Assembly (NCBI RefSeq): GCF_029872155.1
Contig: NZ_JARXLA010000005.1
Coordinates: 1 to 64,000, forward strand
DNA length: 64,000 bases
Direction of reading: 5' to 3'
Origin: Hyphomicrobium sp. D-2
Lineage (GTDB): Bacteria > Pseudomonadota > Alphaproteobacteria > Rhizobiales > Hyphomicrobiaceae
In this document: positions 1 through 10,775 of the stretch, piece after piece
Position numbering within the stretch: position 1 is the stretch's first letter
Layout: each line of letters opens with the position of its first letter
Position numbers and translations under genes: made by a program
The notes under the pieces: model-generated
The model's input: only the letters and a program-made list of their open reading frames with translations
Databases searched by the model: none
What the model was told of the DNA's origin: nothing

Positions 1-311
1 ATATTGCCATATTAAAGAAACGACTTCCATACTCGTGACAGATATCTCTCGGCATCATGCTCACGGATCAGCCTGAACAGCCGCCCGCGCGCACGCATCG
101 TGCCCTGCGCGCGCTGCTCAAGCGCGGATGACAAGCACACTCTCCGCTGACGCGTTTGCCGGCACAGCGCAGCAGCTGCACGCGCACGCTCACTGGAAGC
201 GCGGGCGAGCCAACATCGAACCGCACCACCATCTGCTGACGTTCGCCGGAGGAACGTTGGTCGCCAGCCGGTTCCACGAGGTCACGCTTCGCGAGACATA
301 GACAGTTGCAT
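1..311 (-). pseudogene. Corrupted copy of arfB (17280-17705)
   Basis: The minus strand from 311 gives the same ATVYV start and, further on, the RFDVGSPALP segment seen in the intact gene. The frame is broken and the GGQ region is scrambled. The copy runs off the left edge. It is part of the degraded fold-back arm and probably not a real locus. Confidence 0.8.
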
Positions 312-315
312 ACCT

Positions 316-1764
316 AACTCCTTCCATGCCGCGAACGGCGCGTTCGATGCCCGCAGCGGCCTGACCGCAGTATCCGCGCCAGGTTGCGGTGCCAGGGCGC
401 ATCGGTGACACATCATCAGGGATGCGCCAGACCCGCACAGATATAGCCCCAGTTTACGGCAACGATATCGGCAAAGCCTACAGCGGGCGAGTTCAGCGCG
501 CCGCGGGAATGCCATCGGCAACAGCCGAAGCGGCCTTCATCCGCGACAGGAGTTCGCCGTCCGATTGCCGACGCGGCAAGTTCAGCGCGGCGGACCACGG
601 TTGATGACAACGTCAGCGAACGCCGCCTTCACGCGCATCTGGGTTCAACTCGCCAGCTGGCGCAGACGCGGCGCAAGAGGTTCGCGCGAGCGTATCGTCG
701 ATCGTCGATGGACGCATTCATCACGCGAAGGCGCGCATCGAGGATAGCCCGTCTGAGTCCAGCGTTGATACCGGCGTCAGTGGTGATCCCGCTGCCGTGT
801 TCCGGGCCTGCATTGAAACTGGCAATCTGGACAGCGCAGATTCATGCGAACGCGCTACCGCCTTCATGCCGGTGTAATGCGCGCGTCTTCTGATGCAGGC
901 ATCGGGCGCACACCTGAAATACAGCTCGGCGGCACGCTGGCGACGATACCGTACGCGAAAATTCAGTTCGCCATCCGCCAGCTCGACATCTCAACCGCGG
1001 CATTGCGCCGCGGGTGATGATACGCGCACCTTGGCATCGGCGCGGGATGAATGCGCCGATGGGCGGCAGCGCAGCGTTACGATAGCGCGCCCCACGCACC
1101 ACGCCGTCTTCAACGCCGCCGAAGCGCACAGCAGCAGCACGGCAGTGCGCCGCGCTGCGCCAGTGTAATGTCGATACCGCCATCGAATGAACGCCGTCTG
1201 ACGACATCACCTGACCAGCCATCGAGAAAATCGGATGCGCCAAGCGCGAATATCCAGAAGAATCGCGCTTTCATCATAGCCGAGCGCCATCATGCGCCGC
1301 CCCAGTCCAGCGCCCTTGATCAGTCTGGTGATGCCACTGCTACTGGGAGGCGCTGCGAGCATTAAGATCGCGCACAGCAGCGCGCATCGCGCACATATTG
1401 GCACCGCCCAGAGAGCCGCCCGCGATGAATTGCGATATCGCCCATATTCCGCCGCGCATCAGCAGATAACGCTTATTCGTCTGTATTGCATCCGCCGGAC
1501 GACGTACGATGCGCAGCCCATGGCGCACAGTTCAGATCATCGATCACCTGGGATTTCAGAGCAGGACCGACAAGGCATGGCGACTGATTACGGAAGCTGA
1601 TGAAATTCGGTGAACGCAGCACAGCAACAGAATTTTCCGCTATTCAGCACTTGAGATCAGCGCCAGCCAGATAGGCCGCACATCAGCCAATATCGCTACT
1701 CGATTAATAATCATGTCCAGATGCGAACGGGCGCTGCGCGGCGGTGCCTTGATTCCAGCATCAT
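316..1764 (-). pseudogene. Corrupted copy of the FAD oxidoreductase (15594-17276)
   Basis: Short matching blocks in all three minus frames follow the intact gene in order. The bases at 1706-1724 mirror 15642-15660, and the start region at about 1764 mirrors 15594. Frequent small deletions leave no frame longer than about 130 codons. Confidence 0.8.
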
Positions 1765-2291
1765 CGCTCCACACTTGTTTCAGCATCTGCACATTGACTG
1801 ATTTTGTATTTGACAGCCATATATTCACCGAAAATTTGTTTGAATTTCTTCTATTCCGTCATACACTTGAGTATCTGATCATCTTCCCAAGTTCAGTTGA
1901 CCTCCGTCTAACGGGTGGAGTTTGAATGTAATAAGCCAGTTACAGCAAGAGCTGCATGATTACTGCCGATCCCATCACTGACTATCGTTCCCAAAATTCG
2001 CTGATTATGTTCTTTCCGCTCTGTTCTGATTGCTGATTGCAGCGGCTGGATCAATGGCCGGGTACCGGTGACGCCAGAGCGATTGTTGCTCAATATCGGC
2101 ACGACATAATGGCAAATTCGCGGTTATCGGCCAGCAGCCACTGTACGGGTGGCAAAACTCGTCATAGAAGTCAGTGCCGCGCGATTACTGCGAGGCAATC
2201 ATTCTGATGCAAACGAAAAACGCTGCGCCAATCCGGCGGGCGTTTGCTTTAGAGCTGCGAAGGGCAAGCGAAAGCTGTAGCCGTTTATCTG

Positions 2292-3045
2292 CCAGCCCTT
2301 TACGGGAAGGTCAACGCATGCAGCGTAATCGCCCAGCAGGTTCTGGAGAAGCAGCCGGAGTATAGGTGCTCATCGATCTGCGAGACCGGCGTCAGTTTTC
2401 AGTTGCGGTGCCAGGGTGACGAATACCTGCGAAGCCTTCAACTTCAGACATTACGCGTTCGATCATCTTACCCACGCTTCTGGACAATGGCAGAGGCGAT
2501 AGCGAAGGTCAATTTCGGCGGAATGACGCCACCTGATGTTGGCGCCGGGTACACTCGGCCAGGCTGCGCCAGCCCGGCGACATACGTGCGCTCCGCAGCC
2601 CGGCGTTGGTCGCATCATAAGGCTACAGTTCTTTGCTGGAGGGCGCCAGGTTGTGACGGCGGTATTGCCATCGCGGACCTTGATGCCTTTCAGGCGCTGT
2701 TCATCGGCGACGACGACGCGCGGCCAGAAAGGCGGAGAGGCCTGCGCCGCCATGCCGATCCTGAATTGCGCGCCAGCGATGGGGCGGATGTGGCACCGGA
2801 CAGATTACCGCACGACATCGCGGCAGATCTGACCGATTCCGATTACCGCAGGGATGTCGAAATCGAGCGTCTGGCGCTGTCGATCAGACGTTGAAATGCT
2901 CCGAGTTTCCGGAAAATCCGCCGTTACAGGCGGCCTCAAACACGCATTGCCGTTATAGCGCAGCGCGTGGGTGAGAACGTGAATGTTATCTACAGCGCTG
3001 TAAGCACATCCAGCCATCGCTTTCAGATGATGACCGTCGCGATCG
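2292..3045 (-). pseudogene. Corrupted copy of ilvE (14129-15022)
   Basis: Minus-strand blocks match the intact aminotransferase; 2967-2985 mirrors the segment coding NIHVLTHAL. The downstream terminator hairpin is mirrored at about 2205-2260. Frameshifts throughout. Confidence 0.8.
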
Positions 3046-3354
3046 AGGTATTCCCATTCCAGTTTTCAGATTTCGCGCCAGGATTGCTAGTAATGAAAAG
3101 GCTGGCTTGGCGATTGTTCCGTGAATTTTGCGGTTGCGTAATCGGCGCACCAGAAGCGATCCAGATTGCTCTTCCAGATCAATTGGGGCAGTTTGGCGGT
3201 GTAGTACTGCTCCCAGTTTATCCAGCGCTTCAAGATACCTGAAACCTCCTTGATGCAAGCCTGAAGCGCGGACTTTATAGACTGGGCGAGCACGCCACCA
3301 TTCCGCGCGAAATCATTTCGTCATGACTATCAATCGAGGCCAGTCAGCGTCAAC

Positions 3355-3890
3355 ATGACTGATTACACCGCCCGACGCCACGGGCCAGGGCGCGCCACCA
3401 AGGCTTCCGCAGTAAGCAATAGAGGAGCTGATAACGGAGCAGTCTCGGGAATTCCGGCAGGTGCCGCATCGCCGGATGATCTGGTCGCCTGAGGCCGAGC
3501 TGTTGTTCTGCCTATCGTGATTTACTGGCGGTCTCGATGCGATATCTCCGAAACCTACAGCGCGCATCAACTGCGCTGCATTATCGCGTATCCGGGTTTT
3601 CGAGGGGTCGCTTGCCTGATATCTGGCGCATCACAAGCAGAGCTTTTTCGTGCGCTGAAATATCATCGATGTGCTGCCTACATTCACGCAATTACTCGGT
3701 GATGACGATTCGGCGTGGCGCCTGCCTATCAGCATTGTACAGCGGGCGTCTGGCGGTGCCTTCATTCTGCAACGCGACATTACTGGCGTCAGCGCTTGCC
3801 ACTGTCTCGAAGCTGCCGGAGTTTGCACGCTTGCCACATGATTGCGGCTCGATCGCCGCGGAGCCTGGTCAGCGCGGTAATGCCCGCGCA
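3355..3890 (+). pseudogene. Corrupted copy of the marR gene (13169-13780)
   Basis: The ATG at 3355 with MTDY corresponds to MTDI of the intact regulator. Recognisable blocks continue to about 3890, but the frame breaks repeatedly. Confidence 0.75.
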
Positions 3891-3925
3891 TCGACAGTAT
3901 TGGCATTCGAATGCGAGGGGCACCC

Positions 3926-4566
3926 ATGAGAACGGCAAGCCGCGAAAGAATTCCGCTCTGATAACGTGCCGATTGCCGACGACGACCAGAAGATCCACTG
4001 GCTCGCGTTATCTGGCGCCGTGAGAAGTTTCCGCGTAACCACGCACAGGACGCAGCAATGGCGCAGGAATGCAAAAGCGGCCTGAGTCTGACGCTGCATT
4101 GGCTGACGTGATGATGCCAGGAAAGGGCTGGATTCCAGCGCGAAGCCGAAAGCAACGCGCTGCCCCATCCGTATGCTGACGGCGCGATTTATGGAAGCTT
4201 TCCGCGCTGATGATTACATCCTCTGGGGCTTGATGCCGCGCGAGCGTTTCGTCACCGCTGGAGCCTGCTGGCGGTGGGCGGTGGCCTGGGCCTGCTGGGT
4301 GATGAAATCTGCATGGCAATCACGTTTCATCGGCGACAGCGCGGCGAGCTGAAGCATGGAAGAAACGGTGAAGCTGACGGTGGAGCGCGATTCGCCGCGC
4401 ATGTTCCCGCAGCGCATCGGCATGCCTATCTCCACGCCATGAACTGGCGTCAGACAAGGCGACCGCTGACGCGCAGATCACCGTCTGCGCCGGAAAATTG
4501 AAACCGACTTCTCTTACCCGTCACCAGAGAAGTTCGGGGCAAGCGCGTTCTCTGCGCGCGGATTGA
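3926..4566 (+). pseudogene. Corrupted copy of the response regulator (12421-13137)
   Basis: The ATG at 3926 (MRTAS) matches MRTAK of the intact gene, and the same upstream bases precede it. The end near 4566 mirrors 12421. Frames are broken by deletions. Confidence 0.78.
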
Positions 4567-4601
4567 TCGGGTGACGTCCGCAGTTTTAAGGTCGGTTGTT
4601 G

Positions 4602-6057
4602 ATGTTGCCAGAGGCGATGAACCTGAAAGCCGCTCGCTCCTGCCATGCAGCAGCCAGCGCCTAAGCAGTGGCTGCGCTGCGGACGCAGCGCGCGATTTCG
4701 CCACCGAGAGCACCATTTTGCCGCATCTGCACGCGGTGCATCGTCCGGGCATGGCGTTTATGCCGCCGTTCGGCTGCTGGCGTTTCGCTGCATTCAGGAA
4801 TTACGTTAGCGCCACGCTGCATGGCTGCGGTCGTCTGGAGCCTCTGGTCTGTATGCGTCTATCGTTGCAATGTCGGCGGCTGGTTTGCATCTATACAGTT
4901 ACCTCTGCTGATGCGCTCATCATTATCAGCGACGTGCGCTGGAGCGCGTGACGCGTTCGTCTTCATGGAATGCCACTCGGGCGGCGACGCGGCGCCTTCG
5001 GCGCACCGCGCGCGCATTGCAGCAGTCATCGATACCTATCAGCAGCATCCGAGCGCGACGATAGCCAGCTCATCGAGATGGCGTACCGTCACCTTTCATG
5101 CAGGTTCTGCTGAGCGGCGATCTGCCGCTGCCACAACCAGTTGCTTTTCTTCGCGCTTCTAGATCGCGCGTTGTCAGACGAGTAAGCAGGTGCAACGGTT
5201 ACCGACATAGTTGGCTAATTCGCGCACGTTGAAATTGCGTCAGTTACGACGCCATTCTGCGCCTGCGTCGCCAGCGCTCCCAGACGTAGCCCCACGCCCG
5301 CGCACATCTTCCCGCTGCGGATTTGCTCATCGCATCTCCCGCTGACGGCAGCCATCCAGTTCCGCGCACCAGATCAGGCCCATCTTGCGCTGGCAGGAAG
5401 CTGCCGACGCATTCGGGTCGGGTACCTGAGGATTCGCGCGTAGCGCGCGAAGCTCCGCCAGTGGCAACGGCATTCTCGAGATGCGCGGACACCACTGCAC
5501 GTCGAACAGTAACGATGCTGGCCGGCGTCAGCCACCATTTTGCGCTCGCCAGAGCTGGCGCTGGCGATACGCCTGAGCGCTGTCGCTTTAAAGCCGATGC
5601 GCGAGATGCCGTGAAGACATCTGGCATTTCGCGAAGGGTGATGGCGCAGACGCGAATCGACGCCTATGCCAATCTGCGCGAACTGCCGCAGGAAATTTAC
5701 GACGATCAGCACGCCGATACCGAAGCAGCTGCGCAAGCGGCGGCAGGATCTGCGTCGTTACCCGAGCGGCAGGCGTCAAGCAAGGCGATTTCACCTACTT
5801 TTCATCAGATATTCGTTATGGCGACAGACATCATCGCGGTGCGGTCGAGGGCCAGCGGCTGATTGAGGTGACGACATTCCCGGCATTCCGGAGGGGAGGC
5901 GAATGCAGTTCCGGCCATTCTATCGCATCGACCATGTGCGTCAGACGAGGCACCGGCCTGGGCTCCGCCATCGTCTGCGACATCGCCAAGAGTTACGGCG
6001 GTGAGGTGCTTGCGTCAGTTCAATATGGATTGCGCGCGATTTCGCGCCAGTTTAGCT
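4602..6057 (+). pseudogene. Corrupted copy of the histidine kinase (10776-12383)
   Basis: The start region 4571-4620 mirrors 12361-12420 almost base for base, and blocks of LAGVSHH and GLGSAIVCDIAKS type recur in shifting frames. The copy is about 150 bases shorter than the intact gene. Confidence 0.8.
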
Positions 6058-6114
6058 CTCTTTGATTGCGCTCGGCGATTTTCCCGGAAGAGCCGGCCGC
6101 CGAGCAACGGTCTA

Positions 6115-6744
6115 CGAGATACAGCGCGCCAAATGCCCATGTCGGCGTCGGATCGGCGGCGTTATCTTCGATGTTCCCGCGATGCGTGCCTGTTTACGTT
6201 CCGGCAGTCCGCATTGCCGGCTAAGCGCTGCCAGTCAGCGACGGACATTGCTTACTGTTTTAGCTGAGGTCTGATTTCCGCCAGAGTCAGCCAGTGCGAT
6301 AGACCGATGTGATATACGCTGGTAAGACATCCGCAAGGCCCTCGACGCCATCGGCATCTATGTTACAGCGGCATCCAGACTTGCGAGCGCGCACATTGTT
6401 GCGATATGGACGACCGACAGCTGTCAGAAATTGAACGCAGCGCCGTTTTGCCAAGGCATCGAAAGGCGCCATGATGATTCTGAACAGCATCAGCGGCGTT
6501 GTTCGCGATGGAGCGCTATCTTCCGTTGTTGCGCGACAGCCGCGCAGTGCTGCGTTTGAGTAGTATTCCTGTCGTCGATCATGCACGAAAGCTGCGATTA
6601 CCCGCCTTTGAACTGAAGTGTTGCGCACCAATCGACATCTGCTGAAGTTGCGATATTCCGTCAGCTGCTGCTGCCACGCCACGGCGCGGCGAGGGCGCAT
6701 GTGGTTGCTGTTGTTCAGCGTCTCTTTATCGATTGATCGATCAT
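6115..6744 (-). pseudogene. Corrupted copy of the TetR/COQ9-like gene (9979-10716)
   Basis: Bases 6731-6744 are the reverse complement of the intact start at 9979. Segments such as DGVEG and SVYRT remain readable. The palindromic element that follows the intact gene is mirrored, damaged, near 6070-6098. Confidence 0.78.
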
Positions 6745-7129
6745 CGTTACCTTCGGAGCTGCTCGTTCCGGCGCCGCGGCGCGCTTCCGCTACCTTAGAC
6801 GGCAGCCATCGAGGCCGTTAATTGCAATGGAATTATCCTTTGGCTAAGCTCAGCAGCGTCTCCCGCATGGATGCAGGCGTCAGCGCGAGTTGTCACGCGT
6901 TTCTGGAGCGCCGATCACGCATCGACATCGACAAAAGTGACGCCTATGGCGCGGTTGAACGGCCTGCACATTCATACTCATAATCTCATCTGCATGGCAG
7001 CGCCTGCAGCTGACGCAGAGCCAGCAGTCTGGCCCCGGCTTATCTGGCGACAATACTGTTCCTGCGCCGAGCGCGACAGGTTTGTCTGCTCAGGCAAGGA
7101 TGTCGAGGATCACGGATGCGTTTCAGCGC

Positions 7130-7812
7130 TATCTGCTCGGGTCGCGGCCGCGTTGTACAGAATGCCGCCACGCTTCCGTCATCAGTTTTGTTCAGCCGTC
7201 AGCGCAATTACCCGCCGCCGCAGCCGCCAGGCGATAACAGCCGCTGCGGCGAAGATCCGCCAGCTGACAGTCTGATGCACGAAACCGTGGCGCGCAAGGT
7301 TGCCACGCTGGATCAAGGCCCAGCTCGTCTGCGCGAGACATTCAGCCAGATAGAAATGGCCTGTTCCAGAGTCTGACCAGTGGTGACAGTCGAGCAGGTC
7401 TTCATCGTCGAGCCAGATCACGTCGCGCTGACTGCCGCAAGAGCTGGCATCTGCAACGGCGCGCTGCGCATCGCTCATCTGGCATTCGGTATACCGCAGC
7501 CGTAGCGCAGAATACGCGTTTCGGCACGCGCAGCACGGCGGCATCCGGCGAAGTACTGCTCGACGCGATAACGATAAGCGTCTGCGCAGCGCGGGCGCCA
7601 GTCCATGATTCAGAGCGACCAGATCACCGCTGGCGACATCGACAGCGGCGGTATCAAGCACGGTCTGATTGCGCCTGACAGCATGACGGCTCGGCGGTGC
7701 CGGATCCCGCACAACGAATGCGGAGTGATTCAGTCCGCGGGCTAGCAACTTTCAGGATCGCCCACCCACTTTGCACAACCCCGGCGTCAGCAAAATCCGT
7801 TGAAGTGCAACG
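7130..7812 (-). pseudogene. Corrupted copy of proC (8684-9508)
   Basis: Minus-strand blocks include VIWLDDEDLLD and VSDAQRAVADA-like stretches in the same order as ProC. Whole segments are missing and the frame changes several times. Confidence 0.8.
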
Positions 7813-7879
7813 CTCGGCACTTGTGCTCAAAATGCGCGGGGCGTGCGCCGCGCCCGATATCAGGGCCCCGGATTTCGGA

Positions 7880-8223
7880 TTCAGGCCCGCCTTCGTCTTC
7901 AAATACGCCGCCGAAGCCGCGCGCCTCACGGTGCCTGCTTACCCGGGGCCCAGAGACGAACCGGCGCCTGATAGTAGCGCTTCACAGTTTCGGCCGCCTG
8001 CAGCATGGCCTCAGACCGACGGGCATAGTAACAGCAGGTCATTGAGCAGCAGCGGCATGTCGGAACATGACCAGTTGTCTTTAGCATCTTCAGATTTTCC
8101 AGCCAGAGTTGCCTGCTTGATCTGGGCCACCAGCTTGTACATTTCCGGCAGCCGGTTTTCCGGCACGCGGAAGTCGAAAGCACATGCCAGATGCAGCGCT
8201 TCCAGATCGTCCTGCCAGTTGAG
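7880..8223 (-). pseudogene. Corrupted copy of the YbjN-like gene end (8269-8613)
   Basis: Next to the turn-around the match is best: 8110-8223 carries WQDDLEALHLACAFDF and PENRLPEMYKLVAQI in frame. It decays with distance, and the stop at 7880-7882 mirrors that at 8613. Confidence 0.82.
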
Positions 8224-8268
8224 CTGACGCTGGTTATCGCCGGCACGTGGACCGACTATCACGTCTCG
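8224..8268. other. Turn-around spacer between inverted arms
   Basis: These 45 bases are the only unpaired part of the palindrome: 8223 and inward pairs with 8269 and outward. The spacer continues the reading frame of the YbjN-like gene on its right, so it belongs to the intact arm. The point of artificial joining is therefore 8223/8224. Confidence 0.8.
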
Positions 8269-8613
8269 CTCAACTGGCGGGACGATCTGGAAGCGCTGCA
8301 TCTGGCATGTGCTTTCGACTTCCGCGTGCCGGAAAACCGGCTGCCGGAAATGTACAAGCTGGTGGCCCAGATCAACGAACAGCTCTGGCTGGGGCATTTC
8401 GATCTGTGGGCACAGGACGGGCTGGTCATGTTCCGACATGCGCTGCTGCTCAACGGTGCTGTTGCAACCACCCGTCAGTGCGAGGCCATGCTGCAGGCCG
8501 CGCTTGAGGGCTGTGAGCGCTACTATCAGGCCTTCCAGTTCGTCGTCTGGGCAGGTAAGCAAAGCCGTGAGGCTTTGGTTTCGGCGATGTTTGAGACCGA
8601 AGGCCAGGCCTGA
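8224..8613 (+). CDS. YbjN domain-containing protein, 5'-truncated
   Basis: The C-terminal ~130 residues of a YbjN-family protein (type III secretion chaperone-like fold, general role unclear) are readable: AGTWTDYHVSLNWRDDLEAL, then PENRLPEMYKLVAQINEQLW, FRHALLL and a Gln/Tyr-rich helix YYQAFQFVVW. Family members are usually about 160-170 residues, so some 30-40 N-terminal residues are missing at the fold-back junction. It lies 70 bases upstream of proC on the same strand, a pairing I associate with alphaproteobacteria. Family call fairly sure; the true start lies outside the reliable sequence. Confidence 0.75.
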   Translation: MTLVIAGTWTDYHVSLNWRDDLEALHLACAFDFRVPENRLPEMYKLVAQINEQLWLGHFDLWAQDGLVMFRHALLLNGAVATTRQCEAMLQAALEGCERYYQAFQFVVWAGKQSREALVSAMFETEGQA

Positions 8614-8683
8614 GATCGGGGCTTTGAACTCCGGGGCCTGATATCGGGCGCGGCGCGCGCCCCGCAGCACTGGGGCGTAAAAT

Positions 8684-9508
8684 ATGAGCGTTGCCTTCAA
8701 CGGGCCTTTGCTGTTTGCCGGGGCCGGCAAGATGGGTGGAGCGATCCTGAAGGGATTGCTAGCCCGCGGACTGGATCCTTCCACGGTCGTTGTGCAGGAT
8801 CCGGCACCGCCGCAGGCCGTCATGGATCTGCTGGCCGAACACGCAATCAAGACCGTGCCCGATGCCGCCGCTGTCGATGTCACGCCAGCGGTGATCCTGG
8901 TCGCGGTCAAGCCGCAGATCATGGACGACGTGCTGCCCGCGCTTGCCGTGCTTGCCGGGCCGCAGACGCTTATCGTTTCTATCGCGGCAGGACGGCGGAT
9001 CGCCAACTTCGAGCAGTACTTCGCGGATGCCGCCGTTGTGCGCGCGATGCCGAATACGCCGGCTGCGATTCTGCGCGGCACCACGGTTGCTGTTCCGAAT
9101 GCCAAGGTGAGCGATGCGCAGCGCGCCGTTGCGGATGCCATGCTTGCGGCAGTCGGCGACGTGATCTGGCTCGACGATGAAGACCTGCTCGACGCTGTCA
9201 CCGCGGTTTCGGGCTCTGGACCGGCTTACGTTTTCTATCTGGCTGAATGTCTCGCGCAGGCGGGCGAGGCTGCGGGCCTTGATCCAGCATTGGCGCAGCA
9301 ACTCGCACGCGCCACGGTTTCCGGCGCCGGTGCGTTGCTGGATGCATCGGAGCTGTCAGCGGCGGATCTTCGCCGCAACGTGACATCGCCTGGCGGCACC
9401 ACGGCAGCGGCGCTGGAGGTGCTGAGTGCACCCGGCGACGGACTGCAAAAGCTGATGACGGAAGCAGTGGCGGCTGCAACGCAACGCGGCCGCGACTTGG
9501 CCAAGTAA
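8684..9508 (+). CDS. proC: Pyrroline-5-carboxylate reductase
   Basis: Last step of proline synthesis: reduces pyrroline-5-carboxylate to proline with NAD(P)H in the cytoplasm. 274 residues, the normal length. An N-terminal Rossmann loop GAGKMGGA is followed by the VAVKPQ segment, RAMPNTPA, and the C-terminal family signature around VSGSGPAYVF and TSPGGTTAAAL. The ATG at 8684 follows the YbjN-like gene, probably one transcript. Intact here, with a frameshifted mirror copy at 7130-7812. Confidence 0.96.
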   Translation: MSVAFNGPLLFAGAGKMGGAILKGLLARGLDPSTVVVQDPAPPQAVMDLLAEHAIKTVPDAAAVDVTPAVILVAVKPQIMDDVLPALAVLAGPQTLIVSIAAGRRIANFEQYFADAAVVRAMPNTPAAILRGTTVAVPNAKVSDAQRAVADAMLAAVGDVIWLDDEDLLDAVTAVSGSGPAYVFYLAECLAQAGEAAGLDPALAQQLARATVSGAGALLDASELSAADLRRNVTSPGGTTAAALEVLSAPGDGLQKLMTEAVAAATQRGRDLAK

Positions 9509-9978
9509 GCGCTGAAAGCGCATCAGCCGATCGCGACCGCGTCACTTGCATTGCCTGAGCGGACAAGAACCCCGGCGGCTCGGGCAAGTTGGTGTGTCTG
9601 GCACCCAAGGCTCAGAAAACCAAGGAGGATAGGCTGCTGAGCTCTGCGCGTCCGGTGCCCCAGGGCGCCACACCATGCAGATAGTTATGGTATAGTGTTA
9701 CAGGCCGTTCAACCGCCTCGCGGGCGTCTCACGCAATCGTGTCGGTGCGTGATCTGAACAAACCTCGGCGCTCCAAACCCCTCAGGGCTGCGTGACAGCT
9801 CGCTTCGCTGACGCCCTCCATCCGGCAGGCATTTAACGTTGCTGCTGAGCTAGCCCAAGGGAAACTCCAATTCCGATGACTGCGGTGGCTTTTTCCGGCC
9901 TCGATGGCTGCCTATCTCTAAGGTAGCGGAAGAGAGCACGCCGCGACGGGGCAACGGCTCCGGCAAGGAGGCAGCACG
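9509..9978. other. Intergenic region without a convincing gene
   Basis: 470 bases between proC and the TetR-like gene. No open frame with a ribosome site stands out. The last ~80 bases hold the leader of the regulator, ending in a clear AAGGAGG at 9964-9970. No terminator with a T-run was identified. Confidence 0.5.
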
Positions 9979-10716
9979 ATGATCGATCAATCGACGATAA
10001 AGGGGCGGCTGGTGGCAGCGGCCATGCGCCTCGCCGCGCAGTCGCCGTGGCGTGACGTAACGCTGACAGATATCGCAGCTTCAGCGGGTGTCAGTCTCGT
10101 TGATTTGCGCAACACCTTCAGTTCTAAAGGCGAGGTGATCGCAGCTTTCGTGCGCATGATCGACGACGAGGTACTTGCTCAAACGCAGCTTACGCAGCGT
10201 GGGCGCGCGCAAACAACGGAAGATGGCGCTCCATCGCAGACAACGCCGCGCGATGCGCTGTTCGAAGTCATCATGGCGCGCTTCGATGCGCTGGGTCCGT
10301 ATAAGGCGGCGCTGCGTTCAATTTCTGACAGCTGGTCGGTCGATCCCGCTATCGCAGCTGCTGTTGCGCGCTCGCAAGTCTGGATGCTGCGCGCGGCTGG
10401 TATAGGTGCCGATGGCGTCGAGGGCCGTTTGCGTGCAGGCGGTCTTACCGGCGTATATGCATCGGTCTATCGCACCTGGCTGACCGACGACGATCCGGGC
10501 CTCGGCAAAACAATGGCTGTGCTCGATCGCCGGTTGCGCCGTGGCGAAAGCGTGCTGAAGCAGGCCGACAGTGCATTCGGCAAGCTATGCGGTTTTGCCA
10601 GATCGTGCCGGGATGCAGTCAACAGGCGCACATCATCGCGGGGAGCATCGAAGGCCAACACCGCCGATCCGACGCCGGACGACATGGAAAACATTCCCCC
10701 CGGCGCGCTGTCGTGA
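9979..10716 (+). CDS. TetR-family / COQ9-like regulator
   Basis: 245 residues with an N-terminal TetR-type helix-turn-helix: residues ~12-55 read AMRLAAQSPWRDVTLTDIAA, then AGVSLVDLRNTFSSKGEVI, the usual recognition helix and following helix. The C-terminal ligand domain (residues ~85-190) has the ALGPYKAALRSI and VYRTWL pattern seen in COQ9-like proteins. A disordered Arg/Ser-rich tail ends the protein. The ribosome site AAGGAGG sits 8 bases before the ATG. It is convergent with the histidine kinase gene, with a palindromic element between. Ligand and target genes are unknown. Confidence 0.8.
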   Translation: MIDQSTIKGRLVAAAMRLAAQSPWRDVTLTDIAASAGVSLVDLRNTFSSKGEVIAAFVRMIDDEVLAQTQLTQRGRAQTTEDGAPSQTTPRDALFEVIMARFDALGPYKAALRSISDSWSVDPAIAAAVARSQVWMLRAAGIGADGVEGRLRAGGLTGVYASVYRTWLTDDDPGLGKTMAVLDRRLRRGESVLKQADSAFGKLCGFARSCRDAVNRRTSSRGASKANTADPTPDDMENIPPGALS

Positions 10717-10727
10717 ACCGTCACGCG

Positions 10728-10762
10728 CTCGGCGGCCGGCTCTCCGGAGGAGAGTCGCCGAG
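10728..10762. repeat. 35-base palindromic element, copy A
   Basis: An imperfect hairpin: 7-base outer stem, 5-base bulge, 6-base inner stem and 3-base loop. It lies between two convergent genes. It matches 30 of 35 bases of copy B at 61606-61640, inside thiC, and several differences are paired so that the stems stay closed. Confidence 0.8.
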
Positions 10763-10775
10763 CGCAATCAAAAAG

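Larger units (their letters stand above)
1..8223. repeat. Degraded inverted copy of 8269-~17610 (left arm of fold-back)
   Basis: Read on the minus strand from 8223 down to 1, this stretch follows the plus-strand order of 8269 to about 17610: YbjN-like, proC, tetR, HK, RR, marR, ilvE, small membrane gene, FAD oxidoreductase, arfB. Anchors: 8202-8223 mirrors 8269-8290; 7741-7812 mirrors the proC start; 6731-6744 mirrors the tetR start at 9979; 4571-4620 mirrors 12361-12420; 2205-2260 mirrors the terminator at 15055-15105; 301-311 mirrors the arfB start. It is about 12% shorter than its partner, with many small deletions and substitutions, and no gene keeps an open frame. The first ~30 bases cannot be matched. 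Most likely an uncorrected read turn-around at a contig end; a real palindromic replicon end is less likely. Confidence 0.93.

Noticed and set aside
68-8227. Many frames of 60-190 codons on both strands in 1-8223
   Set aside because: They are fragments or antisense shadows of the corrupted mirror copy; each recognisable stretch matches an intact gene at 8269-17610 with frameshifts.
1-8268. Hairpin telomere or terminal inverted repeat of a linear replicon
   Set aside because: A real telomere copy should be nearly identical between arms and not truncate a gene. Here one arm alone carries dense deletions. Kept only as an alternative to be tested with reads.
10717-10775. Terminator between the convergent tetR-like and kinase genes
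   Set aside because: The hairpin has no T-run on either strand and matches the element in thiC, so it is called a repeat.
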